NCBI RefSeq assembly: GCF_000315915.1
Contig: NC_020186.1
Coordinates: 2,232,001-2,296,000, forward strand
Direction: 5' to 3'
Length of the DNA: 64,000 nt
Source: Henningerozyma blattae CBS 6284
Lineage: Eukaryota > Ascomycota > Saccharomycetes > Saccharomycetales > Saccharomycetaceae
Shown here: piece after piece, positions 1 through 12,834 of the stretch
Layout: each line of letters starts with the position of its first letter
How positions within the stretch are numbered: the first letter of the stretch is position 1
Notes under the pieces: generated by a model
The model's database searches: none
Seen by the model: the letters and a program-made list of their open reading frames with translations, nothing else
What the model was told of the DNA's origin: nothing
Position numbers and translations under genes: made by a program

Positions 1-135
1 TCTATAAGATTTCTTAATTTCATTATCTTGTGCTGTTTTATCAACCTTTAAAATATCATAGAAAGCATGTTTATCTTTTGAAAGTACTTCTAAAGCTATC
101 TTTTCTTGTTCTGCACTAAATGAAGCTGTTGACAT
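1..135 (-). CDS. HLJ1: HLJ1-like ER J-domain co-chaperone, N-terminus only
   Basis: The minus strand reads 45 codons from an ATG at 135 to the window edge. The product begins MSTASFSAEQEKIALEVLSK and continues with DKHAFYDILKVDKTAQDNEIKKSYR. The second part is the start of a J-domain (helix I 'YDIL', helix II 'EIKKSYR'); the HPD motif would lie just off the window. The combination of an AEQEKIALE-type leader directly followed by the J-domain matches yeast Hlj1, a tail-anchored ER membrane Hsp40 that works with Ssa1 in ER-associated degradation. The tail anchor cannot be seen here. In S. cerevisiae HLJ1 (YMR161W) lies close to MRPS8 and TPP1, both in this window, which supports orthology over other J-proteins. 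The fragment is cut by the window edge, not by a mutation. Confidence 0.85.
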   Translation of the reverse strand, partial: MSTASFSAEQEKIALEVLSKDKHAFYDILKVDKTAQDNEIKKSYR

Positions 136-582
136 CTCTATGATATGTGAAAAAAATTATAATATAGTTGGTTGTAAGTATGGTTAATACAAACTAGCTA
201 AGCCTTCGAAAAGTTTATTTGTATAGGATAAATATGCGTTACTAATTTCTAAAGCACAATAAACTTTTAAAATTAGATTATTGTGGTTTAAATTTTAGAG
301 ATAATATTCGATATTGTACCTTTACAATAAACGAACACGACTAATAAAACATCACAGTCAATAATAGAAGTCGCCGTACAGTTACTTTGTATGGTGTTAA
401 TTGATTTCAATATCGTTTTTTGCATCCAACAATCGCATCCCGATGCGTTTCTTCTTCTAGAAAAAAGCACTCACGTGCAAAATTATTTTAAAAGATGAAG
501 TACATAATTAGTTAATCAAAATTTTTTTTAAAAGGTAGTCTGTGATACCAAGATAATTAATTGTACTAACTTTGGTTTTATT
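136..582. other. HLJ1 upstream region
   Basis: AT-rich intergenic DNA between the HLJ1 start and the first LTR. No credible coding sequence: the 60-codon minus-strand ORF at 288-470 shows no recognisable motif. A CACGTG core is present near 475. Confidence 0.6.
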
Positions 583-982
583 TGACTAGTAGTCGAACTG
601 TTCAAAATATTGTTGCTCATAGTTTAATTCTTAGTTAAGTAATCTGTTTGAATAATTATTATATTATTATTATAAAAAATCTCCTTGCTTCTTTCAAAAA
701 TGAATATATAATGTATACAGGATATACAATGAACGGTTATAAACTTTTGGGAATTGACTGTCTGATATTAAAATAGAACCTATCACATGCTAATACCTTC
801 TTAATATCACTACTTGGGTATTTCTAATAGTGAGGCCACGTATGCTTAATGCATGTTGGATTATTTATTATATTAAGTTGTTATTAGTTGTTGTAAAAAG
901 CCACAATTACAACTAAATTCATACTTTATTAGCTGTTAACACAAACCTACGACTTATGACACATAATGCCACAGCTCTGACA
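583..982 (-). mobile_element. Solo LTR, family 1 (Ty1/copia-like), internally deleted
   Basis: A 400-bp element bounded by TG...CA and flanked by a perfect 5-bp target duplication TTATT (578-582 and 983-987). It is clearly the same family as the LTRs at 20484-20936 and 56364-56815 but lacks about 53 bp that both of those carry (after the shared TATAAACTTTTGGGA stretch). Polarity is inferred. On the minus strand the LTR begins TGTCAGAGC and ends with an open reading frame starting ATGAGCAA that stays open to the LTR edge, as in Ty1, where Gag starts inside the LTR. No internal domain is attached, so this is a solo LTR left by LTR-LTR recombination. Confidence 0.85.
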
Positions 983-2512
983 TTATTTTAACTGAAAAAA
1001 TATATTTTTTTATTACAAAATTTTCAAATTTTTATTAATTTTTTAATTTTTGGAATGATCCAACAAATTCAATAAGATAAAATAAAATTACGACATTAAC
1101 AACCAAATGTTAAAATATTTGTATATAAAGTTTTAAAAGATAGGTCTCTTTTTATTTTAATAAGATATATATATATATATGTAGTTTGATTTTGTGGTTA
1201 ATTAAGCTTTAAGAAAGTAATATTGAAATTTTTAAATCGTGATTCAAAATTAAGCGGCAATATTGCTATTTACTATGATAAATTCATAAAGCTGGTTGAG
1301 TAACTTTTCAGATAACATTATTTAAATTTCAGTATAGATTAAAAAAGCTTATCGGAAGTATAAGTTGTATTAATATTAGAGTCCGACATTATTTAGAGAA
1401 TAATTCTGTTGTTAATAGTAAAGTTATATTTTAGAAACCTCCTACCCTTCTGAGTAGGAATAAAATATATAAAAATAAATATAAGAAATACAAACCTATA
1501 AACGAATTTACGCAGACTATTTATACGTTTCAATTTTGGATGAGAAGAGCCAATTCATGTTCTATACCTAATGAAAATATTTTCACTTAACTTACCTGTT
1601 TAGTGCATCATGATAATTATAATTAGATATATAATATTATGACACATCATTTACTTCAATAGTTAATCTTATTACACATGAATTACCTAATTGGGATTTT
1701 ATTAGTATTATTATTTGTACATCATACTCTTCTATTATTCCTAAACTAGTAATTATTACTTGTTTACGCATAAAGACCTATTATATTTATTAACATTCAT
1801 TTTCAACAAAAGCAAATTCGAATTGAAGAATCCTTAAAGAATACTGATATATGTTGAAATAGAAACTGTTTACATATAAAAAATGCATATTAATTTAAAA
1901 AAAAGTGTATATTGTGTAATAACCTATATTTTTGACAGGTAGCTAATACTTAAAAACTGTAAAATCACATATAACTGTAATAAATACACTGTAAATTTTA
2001 TATGAATTTTTATTTAAAAGAAAAAAACAAGTTTAACAAAGAAAATATTGACTTCAAGTAAGTAAAAAAGAAAATTTTTAATGTAGTTTATACTGAGGTA
2101 AAAAAATAATAATACAATGAATGAAAAAAATAGTTATAGTATGGAGGTGCCAAATATAGGCTATTCTTAAAAATATTAACAGATACAATATAATATTATA
2201 TATTATAGGGGAGATAACAGATAATTAATGCAAAAATTTTAGGTGTTTTGTATAGTAAATGAAACTAGCTGATTAGGATTACCTCTCTTATATATGTAGC
2301 AACAGCTTCAAAATATAACAATGTCTAACTCTCTTGAATCCCAATAATAATCATATTCCAGAAAAATGTAGAAGAAGTTTTAAAAAAATAATACTGATCT
2401 AATAATCGTGTTTATGAAATTAGACTTCGGTTTCAGACTAACATAGGATTTCTTTTTTTACCCAATCGATAAATGTATTGAAACAGTTGTTTTCCAAAAA
2501 CAACAATCAAAA
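983..2512. other. Gene-free AT-rich stretch
   Basis: About 1.5 kb with stops in all frames and no recognisable protein fragment. It contains an (AT)n run at 1165-1180 and several A/T homopolymers. I see no RNA gene in it. Confidence 0.6.
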
Positions 2513-2585
2513 GCTTTGGTAGCTCAGTCGGAAGAGCGTCAGTCTCATAATCTGAAGGTCGAGAGTTCGAACCTCCCCCAGAGCA
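2513..2585 (+). tRNA. tRNA-Met(CAT), elongator type
   Basis: A 73-nt cloverleaf. The acceptor stem GCTTTGG pairs with CCAGAGC (one T-G wobble) and carries discriminator A. The D-arm is TAGCTCAGTCGGAAGAGC. The anticodon arm CAGTCTCATAATCTG gives anticodon CAT. The variable loop is AAGGTC and the T-arm GAGAGTTCGAACCTC. The sequence closely matches the yeast elongator methionine tRNA rather than the initiator, which has a distinct T-loop and starts AGCGCCG. No intron. A T-rich Pol III terminator (TTTCTTTTT) follows at 2586. No LTR sits directly upstream, unlike the other tRNA locus in this window. Confidence 0.95.
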
Positions 2586-5537
<2,952 letters not shown>

Positions 5538-5901
5538 GATATTATGAATTAATTTTAAACCTTAATTTATCTTTATGATGACTTTTCTTTTAGCTCCCAT
5601 TATATTGGATTCTTTTTATAGCAATAACTTCATAACCTATTAACGTCATTTAGGTATATACAATATACATAACCATTCAAGAATACTTATTACATATTTT
5701 TCCTTCAGTAAAAGTAATTTTCATGTCTTGTTGGAATTTTTAAGGGTCCTAATTACCATTACAATTCGGGGAATTATTTCCGCCAATAGAAATTTGTTGA
5801 CGCATTTAGAAAATTTCTCGAATCTATATCCACGTTTTCGAATATTACATAATATTGGAAAAGAAAACAGATTTATATGTTTCTAGATTTTACTTAAAAA
5901 A
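5538..5901. other. Convergent 3' regions of THI4 and GET3
   Basis: AT-rich DNA between two converging genes. I see no gene. It should hold both 3' UTRs and polyadenylation signals. If GET3 ends at the conserved position (see its entry), its 3' UTR would begin near 5970. Confidence 0.55.
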
Positions 5902-7017
5902 TTATAATTGGTTATATATGAAGTAAATATTCAGTGAATACTTTCCACAAACAGAACTATGCCAATTATTTTTTTCTTCTAATTCATAAATGATATGCCC
6001 ATTCTCCACAGGATCATATTCTTTCTTTAAAAATTGAGAAAATTTAGTTAAGTTATTTAAGCCTCTAATCTCACCAGCACATAATGGCATTTGAACAACA
6101 TGGAAATCATCGTATAATTCATCAATTTGTTCCAAATACTTCTTCTGCATTTTCCATCTTGATTGACATCTTTTACAATTGTGTTCAACATCGTATTCAG
6201 CAAATAGTAATTGATTGACAATAATAGAATTTACATCCATATCATACGATATTAATTCCTGGATTAATCTTTCAGTTTCATACAATGATAAAAATTCACT
6301 GATACAAACACAAACAAATGTAGTCAAATCTGGATCGGTAAATTGTTGTCTAATTTTTTCAACGTTTTGCTTTAATTCATTTAATTTACTAGCAATATCA
6401 ACGTCACCAGTGCCTGCTAATGAATTTAGCATTGGTCCTAATCTACTTGTAATTTCACCAAATTTTTCCAATAATTTAGATAGGGTAGTAGGCAATTGTA
6501 AAAATCTTAAAGTATGACCAGTTGGTGCAGTATCAAATATAACAGTATCAAAATCATCACCTTCGCTACGTTCTTGATTTTTAATATGTTTCATGACTTC
6601 CATAAATGATAATGCTTCATCAATACCTGGAATAGAACCGGTTAAATCAGCTAAAGCGCCACCTTGTAATAAATCACCTAATCCAGATTGGTCATCAGAA
6701 CCAGTAGAAACAGCCATATCATTCATATCTTTTAAAGCAGCAGATGGGTCAATTTCCATACATGACAAATTATTCATACCTGTAACTTTTCTGGCATCCT
6801 TACCAAATTTTTCACCAAAGGCATCTGATAAATTATGAGCTGGATCAGTAGAAATCAATAAAAATTGTTTATTTGGCTGTGCTAAAGCCATTTGAATCGC
6901 AATGGAGCAAGAAGATGTTGTTTTACCAACACCACCTTTACCACCAACGAAAATCCACTTGTGAGTTGATGAAGTAATTAAGGAGCTTAAGTTTGGTTCT
7001 ACTGTAAAATCATCCAT
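5902..7017 (-). CDS. GET3: Get3 ATPase of the tail-anchored protein pathway, with odd C-terminus
   Basis: Cytosolic ATPase that delivers tail-anchored proteins to the Get1/Get2 receptor in the ER. The start is taken at 7017 ([14 protein letters not shown]), which aligns with the S. cerevisiae start; the nine codons upstream have no ATG of their own (the open frame begins at GTG). Visible motifs are the deviant P-loop GGKGGVGKT (about residues 25-33), switch [11 protein letters not shown], the A-loop [15 protein letters not shown], and the CKRC zinc motif of the homodimer. After the conserved end YELEEK the frame continues with 23 unusual residues ([17 protein letters not shown]...) that family members lack. 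This follows a run of seven A (T7 on the plus strand, near 5969-5975). One more A would give YELEEKK and an immediate TAA, the usual end. The tail is therefore either a real stop-loss frameshift or a missing base. It is divergent from BUG1. Confidence 0.95.
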   Translation of the reverse strand: MDDFTVEPNLSSLITSSTHKWIFVGGKGGVGKTTSSCSIAIQMALAQPNKQFLLISTDPAHNLSDAFGEKFGKDARKVTGMNNLSCMEIDPSAALKDMNDMAVSTGSDDQSGLGDLLQGGALADLTGSIPGIDEALSFMEVMKHIKNQERSEGDDFDTVIFDTAPTGHTLRFLQLPTTLSKLLEKFGEITSRLGPMLNSLAGTGDVDIASKLNELKQNVEKIRQQFTDPDLTTFVCVCISEFLSLYETERLIQELISYDMDVNSIIVNQLLFAEYDVEHNCKRCQSRWKMQKKYLEQIDELYDDFHVVQMPLCAGEIRGLNNLTKFSQFLKKEYDPVENGHIIYELEEKNNWHSSVCGKYSLNIYFIYNQL

Positions 7018-7375
7018 GTTTAGGTTAATTTCTATTTTTTTCACTGTTTAAATATTTTTGTGGGTTTAATGCCAGTTTAATTTTAATTGAATTCACCAAA
7101 AATTTTAATCTAAAAATTATTTTTAGATTATTTAAAAATGTTTCAAAATAATTTAACGTTAAATTTGTTTTTGCAATTTTCGTTTTGGCGGAATAAATGT
7201 TTCGGCACTTCGAGAACTTTAAGGAATAAAATAAAGATATTATTCGAAAAAAAGAGTATGTGATTTAAATAAAGTTTATTATAATGAGAAAAGTTTTAGA
7301 ATTGATTGCAAGTTAATTCATTTTGTTTGCTACATATTTATAACCAATTTTAAAATTATTAATTAATAATATACG
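7018..7375. other. Divergent promoter region of GET3 and BUG1
   Basis: 358 bp of AT-rich intergenic DNA between divergent starts. No coding potential, and no specific factor site I would defend. Confidence 0.55.
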
Positions 7376-8638
7376 ATGTCAGAAGATGCAGCAAGAGCTA
7401 AAAAATTAGAAGAAGTTAGAAAGCGTGTAGAGGAATTAAAAAAGAAGAAAACGAAGAAAAGTAAAAAGAAGGTTAAAGCTACCAAGGAGAAAGAATCTGA
7501 AACTCCAATTGCTGATGCTTCATCTGCTGCTGAAAACAGTGTAATTGCAGAAGAATCTACAGGTAAGCCTGAAAATGAAGAATCTGAAAATGATTCTAAG
7601 GATCAGTCCAAAGTTGAGGAAGAAAAAATTGAATCCAAAGAGGATAAACCAGAGGACATGATAAGGGAAGATCTGAATAAGGATCTAAATGAATATACTA
7701 ATGAATCAACGACTGATCAAATATCTAAGATAGACTCTAGCAAATTAGACAAATTAGAAGATGATACTATTAAAGAGGAAAAATTAAGAGCTCAGAAGAT
7801 ATTAAGATATTTAAGGATGATACTATTAAAGAGGAAAAATTAAGAGCTCAGAAGATATTAAGATATCTAAGGATGATACTATTAAAGAGGAAAAATTAAG
7901 AGCTCAGAAGATATTAAGATATCTAAGGATGATACTATTAAAGAGGAAGAAATCAAGGACTCAGAAGACAACAAAATATCTAATGATGACCCAGAAATTA
8001 TAGAAAAGAAGGAAGAAAACCAAACTTCAACTACTCAAGCAACATCTGTAGATGAAAATAAAAAAGAGACATCTGTTGCAAATAATTCGCAAGATATGTT
8101 TAATGATAATGAAGATGATTTTATGAGTACAATTAAAAAGGAACAAGAGAAAGATAAAATTGAAAAGGAAGAAAATGCCATGAAGCAACAGATTACGAAG
8201 TTAACTGAAGAAAATAAAAAATTGAAATTTGTAAATATGGATCATGAAACAACCATTGAAGATTTAAAAGAATCCATCGTTGAAAAGGATCAAAAACTTT
8301 TAAATTTGGAAAATCAATTAAAACAGTTACAAGATAAAGTTTTACAGACTGAACTTCAATTACAACAAAAGATAACTGAATTACAACAAAATACTAATCA
8401 AAATCCAACATCACAGCAACAATATGATAACATTTCAAGTCCACCAATTTCAAAACCACTATCATTTGCAAATTTTAATTCAGGGTCTCCTATAGTTTCT
8501 AATCCAAATAGTGCACCAGGATCACCAATGCCACAACCTATGAACGTTGATCGTAGCTTATTAAGGAAATGGAAAGATTGGAATGTTGACATGACTACAT
8601 GGAGAAGTGTTGGTTCTGGCCCAATCGTTGAATTTTGA
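7376..8638 (+). CDS. BUG1: Bug1-like cis-Golgi coiled-coil protein, frame disrupted by a 56-bp repeat
   Basis: The N-terminal part begins MSEDAARAKKLEEVRKRVEELKKKK, followed by a Lys-rich and then Asp/Glu-rich region. The C-terminal part has a long coiled coil (about 8140-8400), a Ser/Pro/Asn linker, and ends with WKDWNVDMTTWRSVGSGPIVEF. This layout and C-terminus match yeast Bug1, a cis-Golgi protein that binds the GRASP homologue Grh1 in ER-Golgi traffic. Order next to GET3 and SNU23 agrees with S. cerevisiae (YDL100C-YDL099W-YDL098C). As written, the frame stops at TAA 7841-7843 inside a three-copy 56-bp tandem repeat. The region from 7928 onward is back in the original frame, because three repeats each short by one base total minus three. 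With one extra A per repeat the whole 1.26 kb would read as a single protein of about 421 residues. An ATG at 8096 is in the same frame but is probably internal. Confidence 0.85.
7760..7984 (+). repeat. 56-bp tandem repeat inside BUG1 (three copies plus a diverged fourth)
   Basis: Copies lie at 7760-7815, 7816-7871 and 7872-7927, each beginning GATGATACTATTAAAGAGG. They are near-identical; the first has TATTTAAG where the others have TATCTAAG. A diverged 57-bp fourth unit follows at 7928-7984. Each of the first three has five A after GAGG, where six would give an in-frame 57-bp (19-codon) unit like the fourth. Confidence 0.95.
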
Positions 8639-8807
8639 CTTTAATATCTGACCTATATATTATTAGTTATATAGATATTAAAGTGAATAAAGTCTGTCAT
8701 TTTTTTTTTATTTTCATCATTATTTAATTTACTGATTAATGCATCTATTTTAATAATTTGATATGTACATGAATATATATTTAGGTTATTATATTATAAT
8801 AAAGTAA

Positions 8808-9278
8808 TTAATTAATTCTACATACAATTTCACCTGGTAAACCTTTTGCAATAGCTTCATTAATATCTATTAACCCAACTGTAGGAGAATTGATCAAGAC
8901 TAATTCACCTGCTTGAGGAGGATCTATTTTTCTAATTGGGAAACCAGAACATAATTGTTTCATTTCACTTACGTTTAAGGATATTCTTAAACTTGGTTTT
9001 GATATAAGTTTACATGATGTTAAAACTGGTTTATTTTCTCTATATTTCAAACCCAACCATAATCTTCTTGTAGAAATATTATCTGGCGTAGTCTCAGTTG
9101 GTTCAATATCAGGACATTTAGTAGATCCTCGTTGTAATGATGATAGGAATCCATGTTTATATAAGTTGTATGCAAATTGTAATTGTAATCTAGTATATGG
9201 GATAGAAGTAAGAGATAATCGGACTCTTGAACAATTTTGAAGATGAGCACAAGTGTTTGCCAATTTAGCTAGAGACAT
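8808..9278 (-). CDS. MRPS8: Mitochondrial small-subunit ribosomal protein uS8m
   Basis: 156 residues (S. cerevisiae Mrps8 has 155), colinear with bacterial S8. It binds the central domain of mitochondrial 15S rRNA. Diagnostic segments are the N-terminal [15 protein letters not shown], the central [12 protein letters not shown] and [30 protein letters not shown], and the C-terminal [11 protein letters not shown]. The start at 9278 agrees with the family start and needs no extension. It sits between BUG1 and SNU23, whereas in S. cerevisiae it is on chromosome XIII, so it marks the interleaved ancestral order. The 3' end faces BUG1. Confidence 0.97.
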   Translation of the reverse strand: MSLAKLANTCAHLQNCSRVRLSLTSIPYTRLQLQFAYNLYKHGFLSSLQRGSTKCPDIEPTETTPDNISTRRLWLGLKYRENKPVLTSCKLISKPSLRISLNVSEMKQLCSGFPIRKIDPPQAGELVLINSPTVGLIDINEAIAKGLPGEIVCRIN

Positions 9279-9511
9279 CGTAATGGTTATGAAGTTGAGA
9301 ATGGAGGAAAATGATGAGAGTGTTCGAGTGTTCGAGTATTTGTACGGCTTCTCTATTCAGTTCAATGTTCTAATAAAGATCCAACTTTTTTTAAGGCTTG
9401 CTATTTTCAAAGTTTGATTAATTTCGGGGAAAAATTAATAGAGCCTTTTAACAAAATCATTTTTGTTAAAAAAAAAAAAGATGAGAGATTGTAGTGTCAT
9501 AGAGGATAAGA

Positions 9512-10057
9512 TTATTTTTTGGTAGAACCAAATGAAGAAAATCCCATCATGGATTCCACTTCAGATTTAGGTTCTTCAACTGTGCTTATTTTACGAATTT
9601 TTTTAGAACGCTTTTTCTTAATTAAGCTCTTATCAAGATTTGAATTAACAAATTGATCCATTAAAGAGATCCACTGATCTTTAATTTCTTGTAATGGAAC
9701 ATCATCATTATCTCTTTTGTCTAAAACCAATGGTTCATCGAATAAGTTTTCGAAAACAATGGCATGAGTCTTGTGATTTAAGTGATCAATGAATTGTAGG
9801 TTATCTTTAAAAGTTAAATTACAAAGTTCACAATGAAATCCGAATTGTTTACCTCTCTTTGAAGAAGTAACATTTTCAGTTAAAATTTTTTTATTTAAAC
9901 CAAGCAAAGTATTTTTCAATAAGTTATCATAATTTGTATTATTTTTTTTCAAATTCAGTAAATCCGAATCATTAAGATTCTGATGATGTTGAGAATTTTG
10001 ATCAGTAACGATTAGATATTCATCTCTATTCCAAGTTCTTCTACCAAAATTTGACAT
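9512..10057 (-). CDS. SNU23: Snu23 zinc-finger protein of the U4/U6.U5 tri-snRNP
   Basis: 181 residues with the Snu23 hallmarks: N-terminal MSNFGRRTWNRDEY, a single U1-type C2H2 zinc finger (Cys76, Cys79, His92, His98 in CELCNLTFKDNLQFIDHLNH), the following VFENLFDEPLVLDKRDNDDVP block, and the C-terminal MMGFSSFGSTKK. Snu23 is a component of the precatalytic spliceosome acting near the 5' splice site and the U6 ACAGA box. A Lys/Arg-rich stretch (KKKRSKKIRK) may be a nuclear localisation signal. It is divergent from TPP1 with only about 112 bp between start codons, so the two probably share a promoter. Confidence 0.96.
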   Translation of the reverse strand: MSNFGRRTWNRDEYLIVTDQNSQHHQNLNDSDLLNLKKNNTNYDNLLKNTLLGLNKKILTENVTSSKRGKQFGFHCELCNLTFKDNLQFIDHLNHKTHAIVFENLFDEPLVLDKRDNDDVPLQEIKDQWISLMDQFVNSNLDKSLIKKKRSKKIRKISTVEEPKSEVESMMGFSSFGSTKK

Positions 10058-10169
10058 GACGCTTGAGGGATGTTTTTGTGAGTATACCTTTTTTTGAAGA
10101 TGAAGACCAGTTTTCTTTTTCTTTTCTTGATTTTTTTTAAATTTTTTTAATAAATAGATCGCCTTGGGA

Positions 10170-10937
10170 ATGTCATCTAAACATCAAAAAATTGTATTAC
10201 CATACATAATTAAATATGTTCCTAAAGAATTGATCAAAAATAAAAACGTCAATTTGTATGGATTTGATTTGGATCATACAATTATTAGCCCTAAGTCAGG
10301 ATCTATTTGGCCTCGAGATAGTCATGATTGGAAATATTTAAAATTTTGTGATAAATTTGAAACTATTGATGAATTGTTTCGTATCATTGAAGAGGATGAG
10401 CAAAATGTAATTATTATATTTACTAACCAAGGAGGCGTTGTTAGCGTACCTAGTACGTCTAAGAGTTGTTTAAAATTTACTAATAAGATTGAAGAAATAC
10501 TAAAAGATATTTCAGAAAGAAGTAAGAAAAATACAAAGGGGAATTTAATTGATCGTATCTGGATTTATGCATCCACTAGAGAATCTGCAAGTATGAAAAA
10601 ACTAAATAATAAAAAATCAAATGGTAATGATAAAAAACCAAGTGGGATTGATAAATTTATCAAAAAAAAAAAGAAGGAAAAGACTGTTGAAAATAAAGTG
10701 AAAAATACAACTTTAAAAGAGAATGTATTTACTTTGATGAGAAAACCTAATATTGGTATGAGCCAAGAGTTTGTAAAAGATTTATTGAAAAATAAAGGAG
10801 ATGTGGAATATAAATGGATATATTATTGTGGAGATGCTGGCGGTCGTCCAAATGATCATAGTGATAGTGATTTACAATTTGCTCAGAATTTAAATATTGA
10901 GTTTAAAACTCCGGAACAAGTTTTTTCAACAGAATAG
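10170..10937 (+). CDS. TPP1: Tpp1 DNA 3'-phosphatase (HAD superfamily)
   Basis: 255 residues from the ATG at 10170. An open frame extends two codons further but begins with TTG, so it is not used. The product removes 3'-phosphates from DNA strand breaks and corresponds to the phosphatase half of polynucleotide kinase/phosphatase. The catalytic motif is FDLDHT (Asp33 nucleophile, Asp35 general acid/base). Motif II follows as IIIFTNQGGV, and the C-terminal motif IYYCGDAGGRPNDHSDSDLQFA carries the metal-binding Asp. A Lys/Asn-rich insert of about 50 residues (roughly 150-200, KKLNNKKSNGNDKKP...) lies before the last motif and appears longer than in S. cerevisiae (238 residues). In S. cerevisiae TPP1 is on chromosome XIII close to MRPS8. 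Confidence 0.96.
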   Translation: MSSKHQKIVLPYIIKYVPKELIKNKNVNLYGFDLDHTIISPKSGSIWPRDSHDWKYLKFCDKFETIDELFRIIEEDEQNVIIIFTNQGGVVSVPSTSKSCLKFTNKIEEILKDISERSKKNTKGNLIDRIWIYASTRESASMKKLNNKKSNGNDKKPSGIDKFIKKKKKEKTVENKVKNTTLKENVFTLMRKPNIGMSQEFVKDLLKNKGDVEYKWIYYCGDAGGRPNDHSDSDLQFAQNLNIEFKTPEQVFSTE

Positions 10938-11036
10938 TATAAGGAACAAGACAAAAGATAAATCTAATGACTATTTGCAAATGAATAGAATAATGAAATA
11001 AAAAATAATCGATTTATTACAGTAAATAATTATATA

Positions 11037-12326
11037 TCAATTCAATACAGAAGCCTTTTCATATAATTGATCTACCACTTTATTCAATTGATTAATTAAA
11101 TCCAATGCTGAATCATAAGTAGCATCTTGATGAGGAGTTTCGAAAATGTATAATCTACCATTTCCTTGATCTAAAACCCCGTAAAAGATTTTATCCAAGA
11201 TCATTTGAGATAATTTGCCCTCTACTTGTTGATCATCTAAACCAATCATTTTCGAAATATGAGAGATTTCTACACATTCGAAAGGCTCGATGATTTTACA
11301 CAAGTTTGATTCTAATAGAGTATCATATAAGGCGTTGAAATGAGATTTGATCAAATCGTCTTTTATTAATTGTTGTTTATATTGAATCATAGAATTATTG
11401 AAATCCAAAAGAGATCTTTTATTGAATGCCTCTGCGATTGATTTCATTGCGTCTATTGATTTTGATTGATAAGTTTCCTTTGTATATTTTGCGTTTAAGA
11501 TATTATTAACATCGTCGAATAAGTTTAACATGATTTTAGATAATAGCATATAATTTAATACTTGACAAGCATTTTGATATGAATCTATTGTGGAAAGATT
11601 GTGGAAACTTTCGAAACTTTCGAAAAAATAAGAAAAGGCGGTTTTATAATCTTTATCTTCACAATGCAAGATCCCACTCATCATATCTAATTCTGCCATT
11701 GTAGAGGTGGAACAATAGATAGCGTTTGCTGCGGTTCTTGCAGAAGTCAAAGCTGCTTTAGATTTGGGTAAATTTCTTAATTTATGATAAACTTTTGATT
11801 CTAATAGATGAACATCTACTAGAGAAGGTTTATCATCTAATTTTTTAAATTCTTTTAATAATGTATCGATTAAATTTAATGACTGAATATAATTTTTTTT
11901 CAAATATAATAATGTAGCTAATTTGATCGTTAAAGAATGTTTTAAAAAGATTCTCTTTTCTCTTTTGGCAAATTCAATAGCGTTTTCACAGACTGAAATT
12001 TGATCATCAAGAGAATCTGGTACTTGTTGGAATTTTTCAATTAAAAGTTTCAAAACTTTTGCAGTTTTAGATTTGGCAAATAAGGTCATATGTTCAGTCG
12101 ATTGAGGTATAAATTCTTTTAATTTTGCAGAATTCTTTTGATCAGCATATAATTGAGCCAATTCTAGAATACAAGCTTCTTGAATATTTTTATAATCCAT
12201 AGCTTCAATGGAATTGACATCGGAAGGAGGAGTACGATTAATCAATTGCAAATAAAGAGGTTCAGCTTCATCGTATCGAGATTCTTTAACCAAAGATCTT
12301 GCCGTGTTGAGAGTTTCGTTAGACAT
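11037..12326 (-). CDS. RPN6: Rpn6, 26S proteasome lid subunit (PCI domain)
   Basis: 429 residues (S. cerevisiae 434), colinear over the full length. Helical TPR-like repeats come first (REKRIFLKHSLTIKLATLLYLKK, KKLDDKPSLVDVHLLESKVYHKLRN). The PCI domain covers roughly residues 230-390, with a winged helix near FECVEISHISKMIGLDDQQVEGKLSQMI and FYGVLDQG. A C-terminal helix (ALDLINQLNKVVDQLYEKASVLN) would join the lid helical bundle. Rpn6 clamps the lid to the 20S core through Rpt6 and alpha2. A perfect Rpn4 site lies about 190 bp upstream, as expected for a proteasome gene. The start at 12326 matches the family. Confidence 0.98.
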   Translation of the reverse strand: MSNETLNTARSLVKESRYDEAEPLYLQLINRTPPSDVNSIEAMDYKNIQEACILELAQLYADQKNSAKLKEFIPQSTEHMTLFAKSKTAKVLKLLIEKFQQVPDSLDDQISVCENAIEFAKREKRIFLKHSLTIKLATLLYLKKNYIQSLNLIDTLLKEFKKLDDKPSLVDVHLLESKVYHKLRNLPKSKAALTSARTAANAIYCSTSTMAELDMMSGILHCEDKDYKTAFSYFFESFESFHNLSTIDSYQNACQVLNYMLLSKIMLNLFDDVNNILNAKYTKETYQSKSIDAMKSIAEAFNKRSLLDFNNSMIQYKQQLIKDDLIKSHFNALYDTLLESNLCKIIEPFECVEISHISKMIGLDDQQVEGKLSQMILDKIFYGVLDQGNGRLYIFETPHQDATYDSALDLINQLNKVVDQLYEKASVLN

Positions 12327-12445
12327 GAGAGATAAGTGAGAAATGTTTTAATATTTGATAGATGAGCTAGAGTACTTATAGTATTAATTGTTGTTTAATA
12401 ATTTTAATAATTGTTTTTAACTTTGAATAATACATTATAATATAA

Positions 12446-12497
12446 TATATAGTATTATTAGTATATAGTATTATTAGTATATAGTATTAGTATATAG
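12446..12497. repeat. 16-bp AT-rich tandem repeat
   Basis: Two perfect copies of TATATAGTATTATTAG (12446-12461, 12462-12477), a third shortened by 3 bp (12478-12490), then a partial unit. It is a replication-slippage type minisatellite in the RPN6 promoter. Confidence 0.8.
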
Positions 12498-12512
12498 CAT
12501 GTGTTAGTTCCG

Positions 12513-12521
12513 TTTGCCACC
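12513..12521 (-). promoter_or_regulatory. Rpn4 binding site (PACE) of RPN6
   Basis: TTTGCCACC on the plus strand is GGTGGCAAA on the RPN6 strand, an exact match to the proteasome-associated control element bound by Rpn4. It lies about 190 bp upstream of the RPN6 ATG. The only other gene nearby is a dead transposon relic, so it can be assigned to RPN6. Confidence 0.85.
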
Positions 12522-12834
12522 GAGACCGAAAAGCCGGGTGCAACCCTGGGTTGCTTAAAATCACAACCCTGGGGTAGTCCCTTGTTTATATACATTTATA
12601 TAATAATGGTAGATTTAATTATTAAGGCAAATAATAACTAAATTAATTAACGAAAAGCTTGTATTAAATTTTGGAATATTTGTAGGTTTATGTTGGAAAA
12701 AAATTTTTCTTATATTATTGCTACTTGAATCATAATTACCGATGATACTTTTAAGGGCTATTGTTAAATTTTAATTAGAATAATTGAAAAAAAAAATTGT
12801 TTTCTTTAATACAAAATTGCCCTTTCAAGTTGGT

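Larger units (their letters stand above)
12327..12834. other. RPN6 upstream region
   Basis: AT-rich promoter DNA with a short 16-bp tandem repeat (12446-12497), an Rpn4 site (12513-12521), and a GC-rich patch (about 12520-12580) that includes the palindrome GCAACCCTGGGTTGC. The rest, up to the Ty3 relic, shows nothing recognisable. Confidence 0.6.

Noticed and set aside
8096..8638. A separate gene downstream of a 155-codon gene
   Set aside because: Same frame as 7376, and together they match one Bug1-like protein. The split comes from the 56-bp repeat array.
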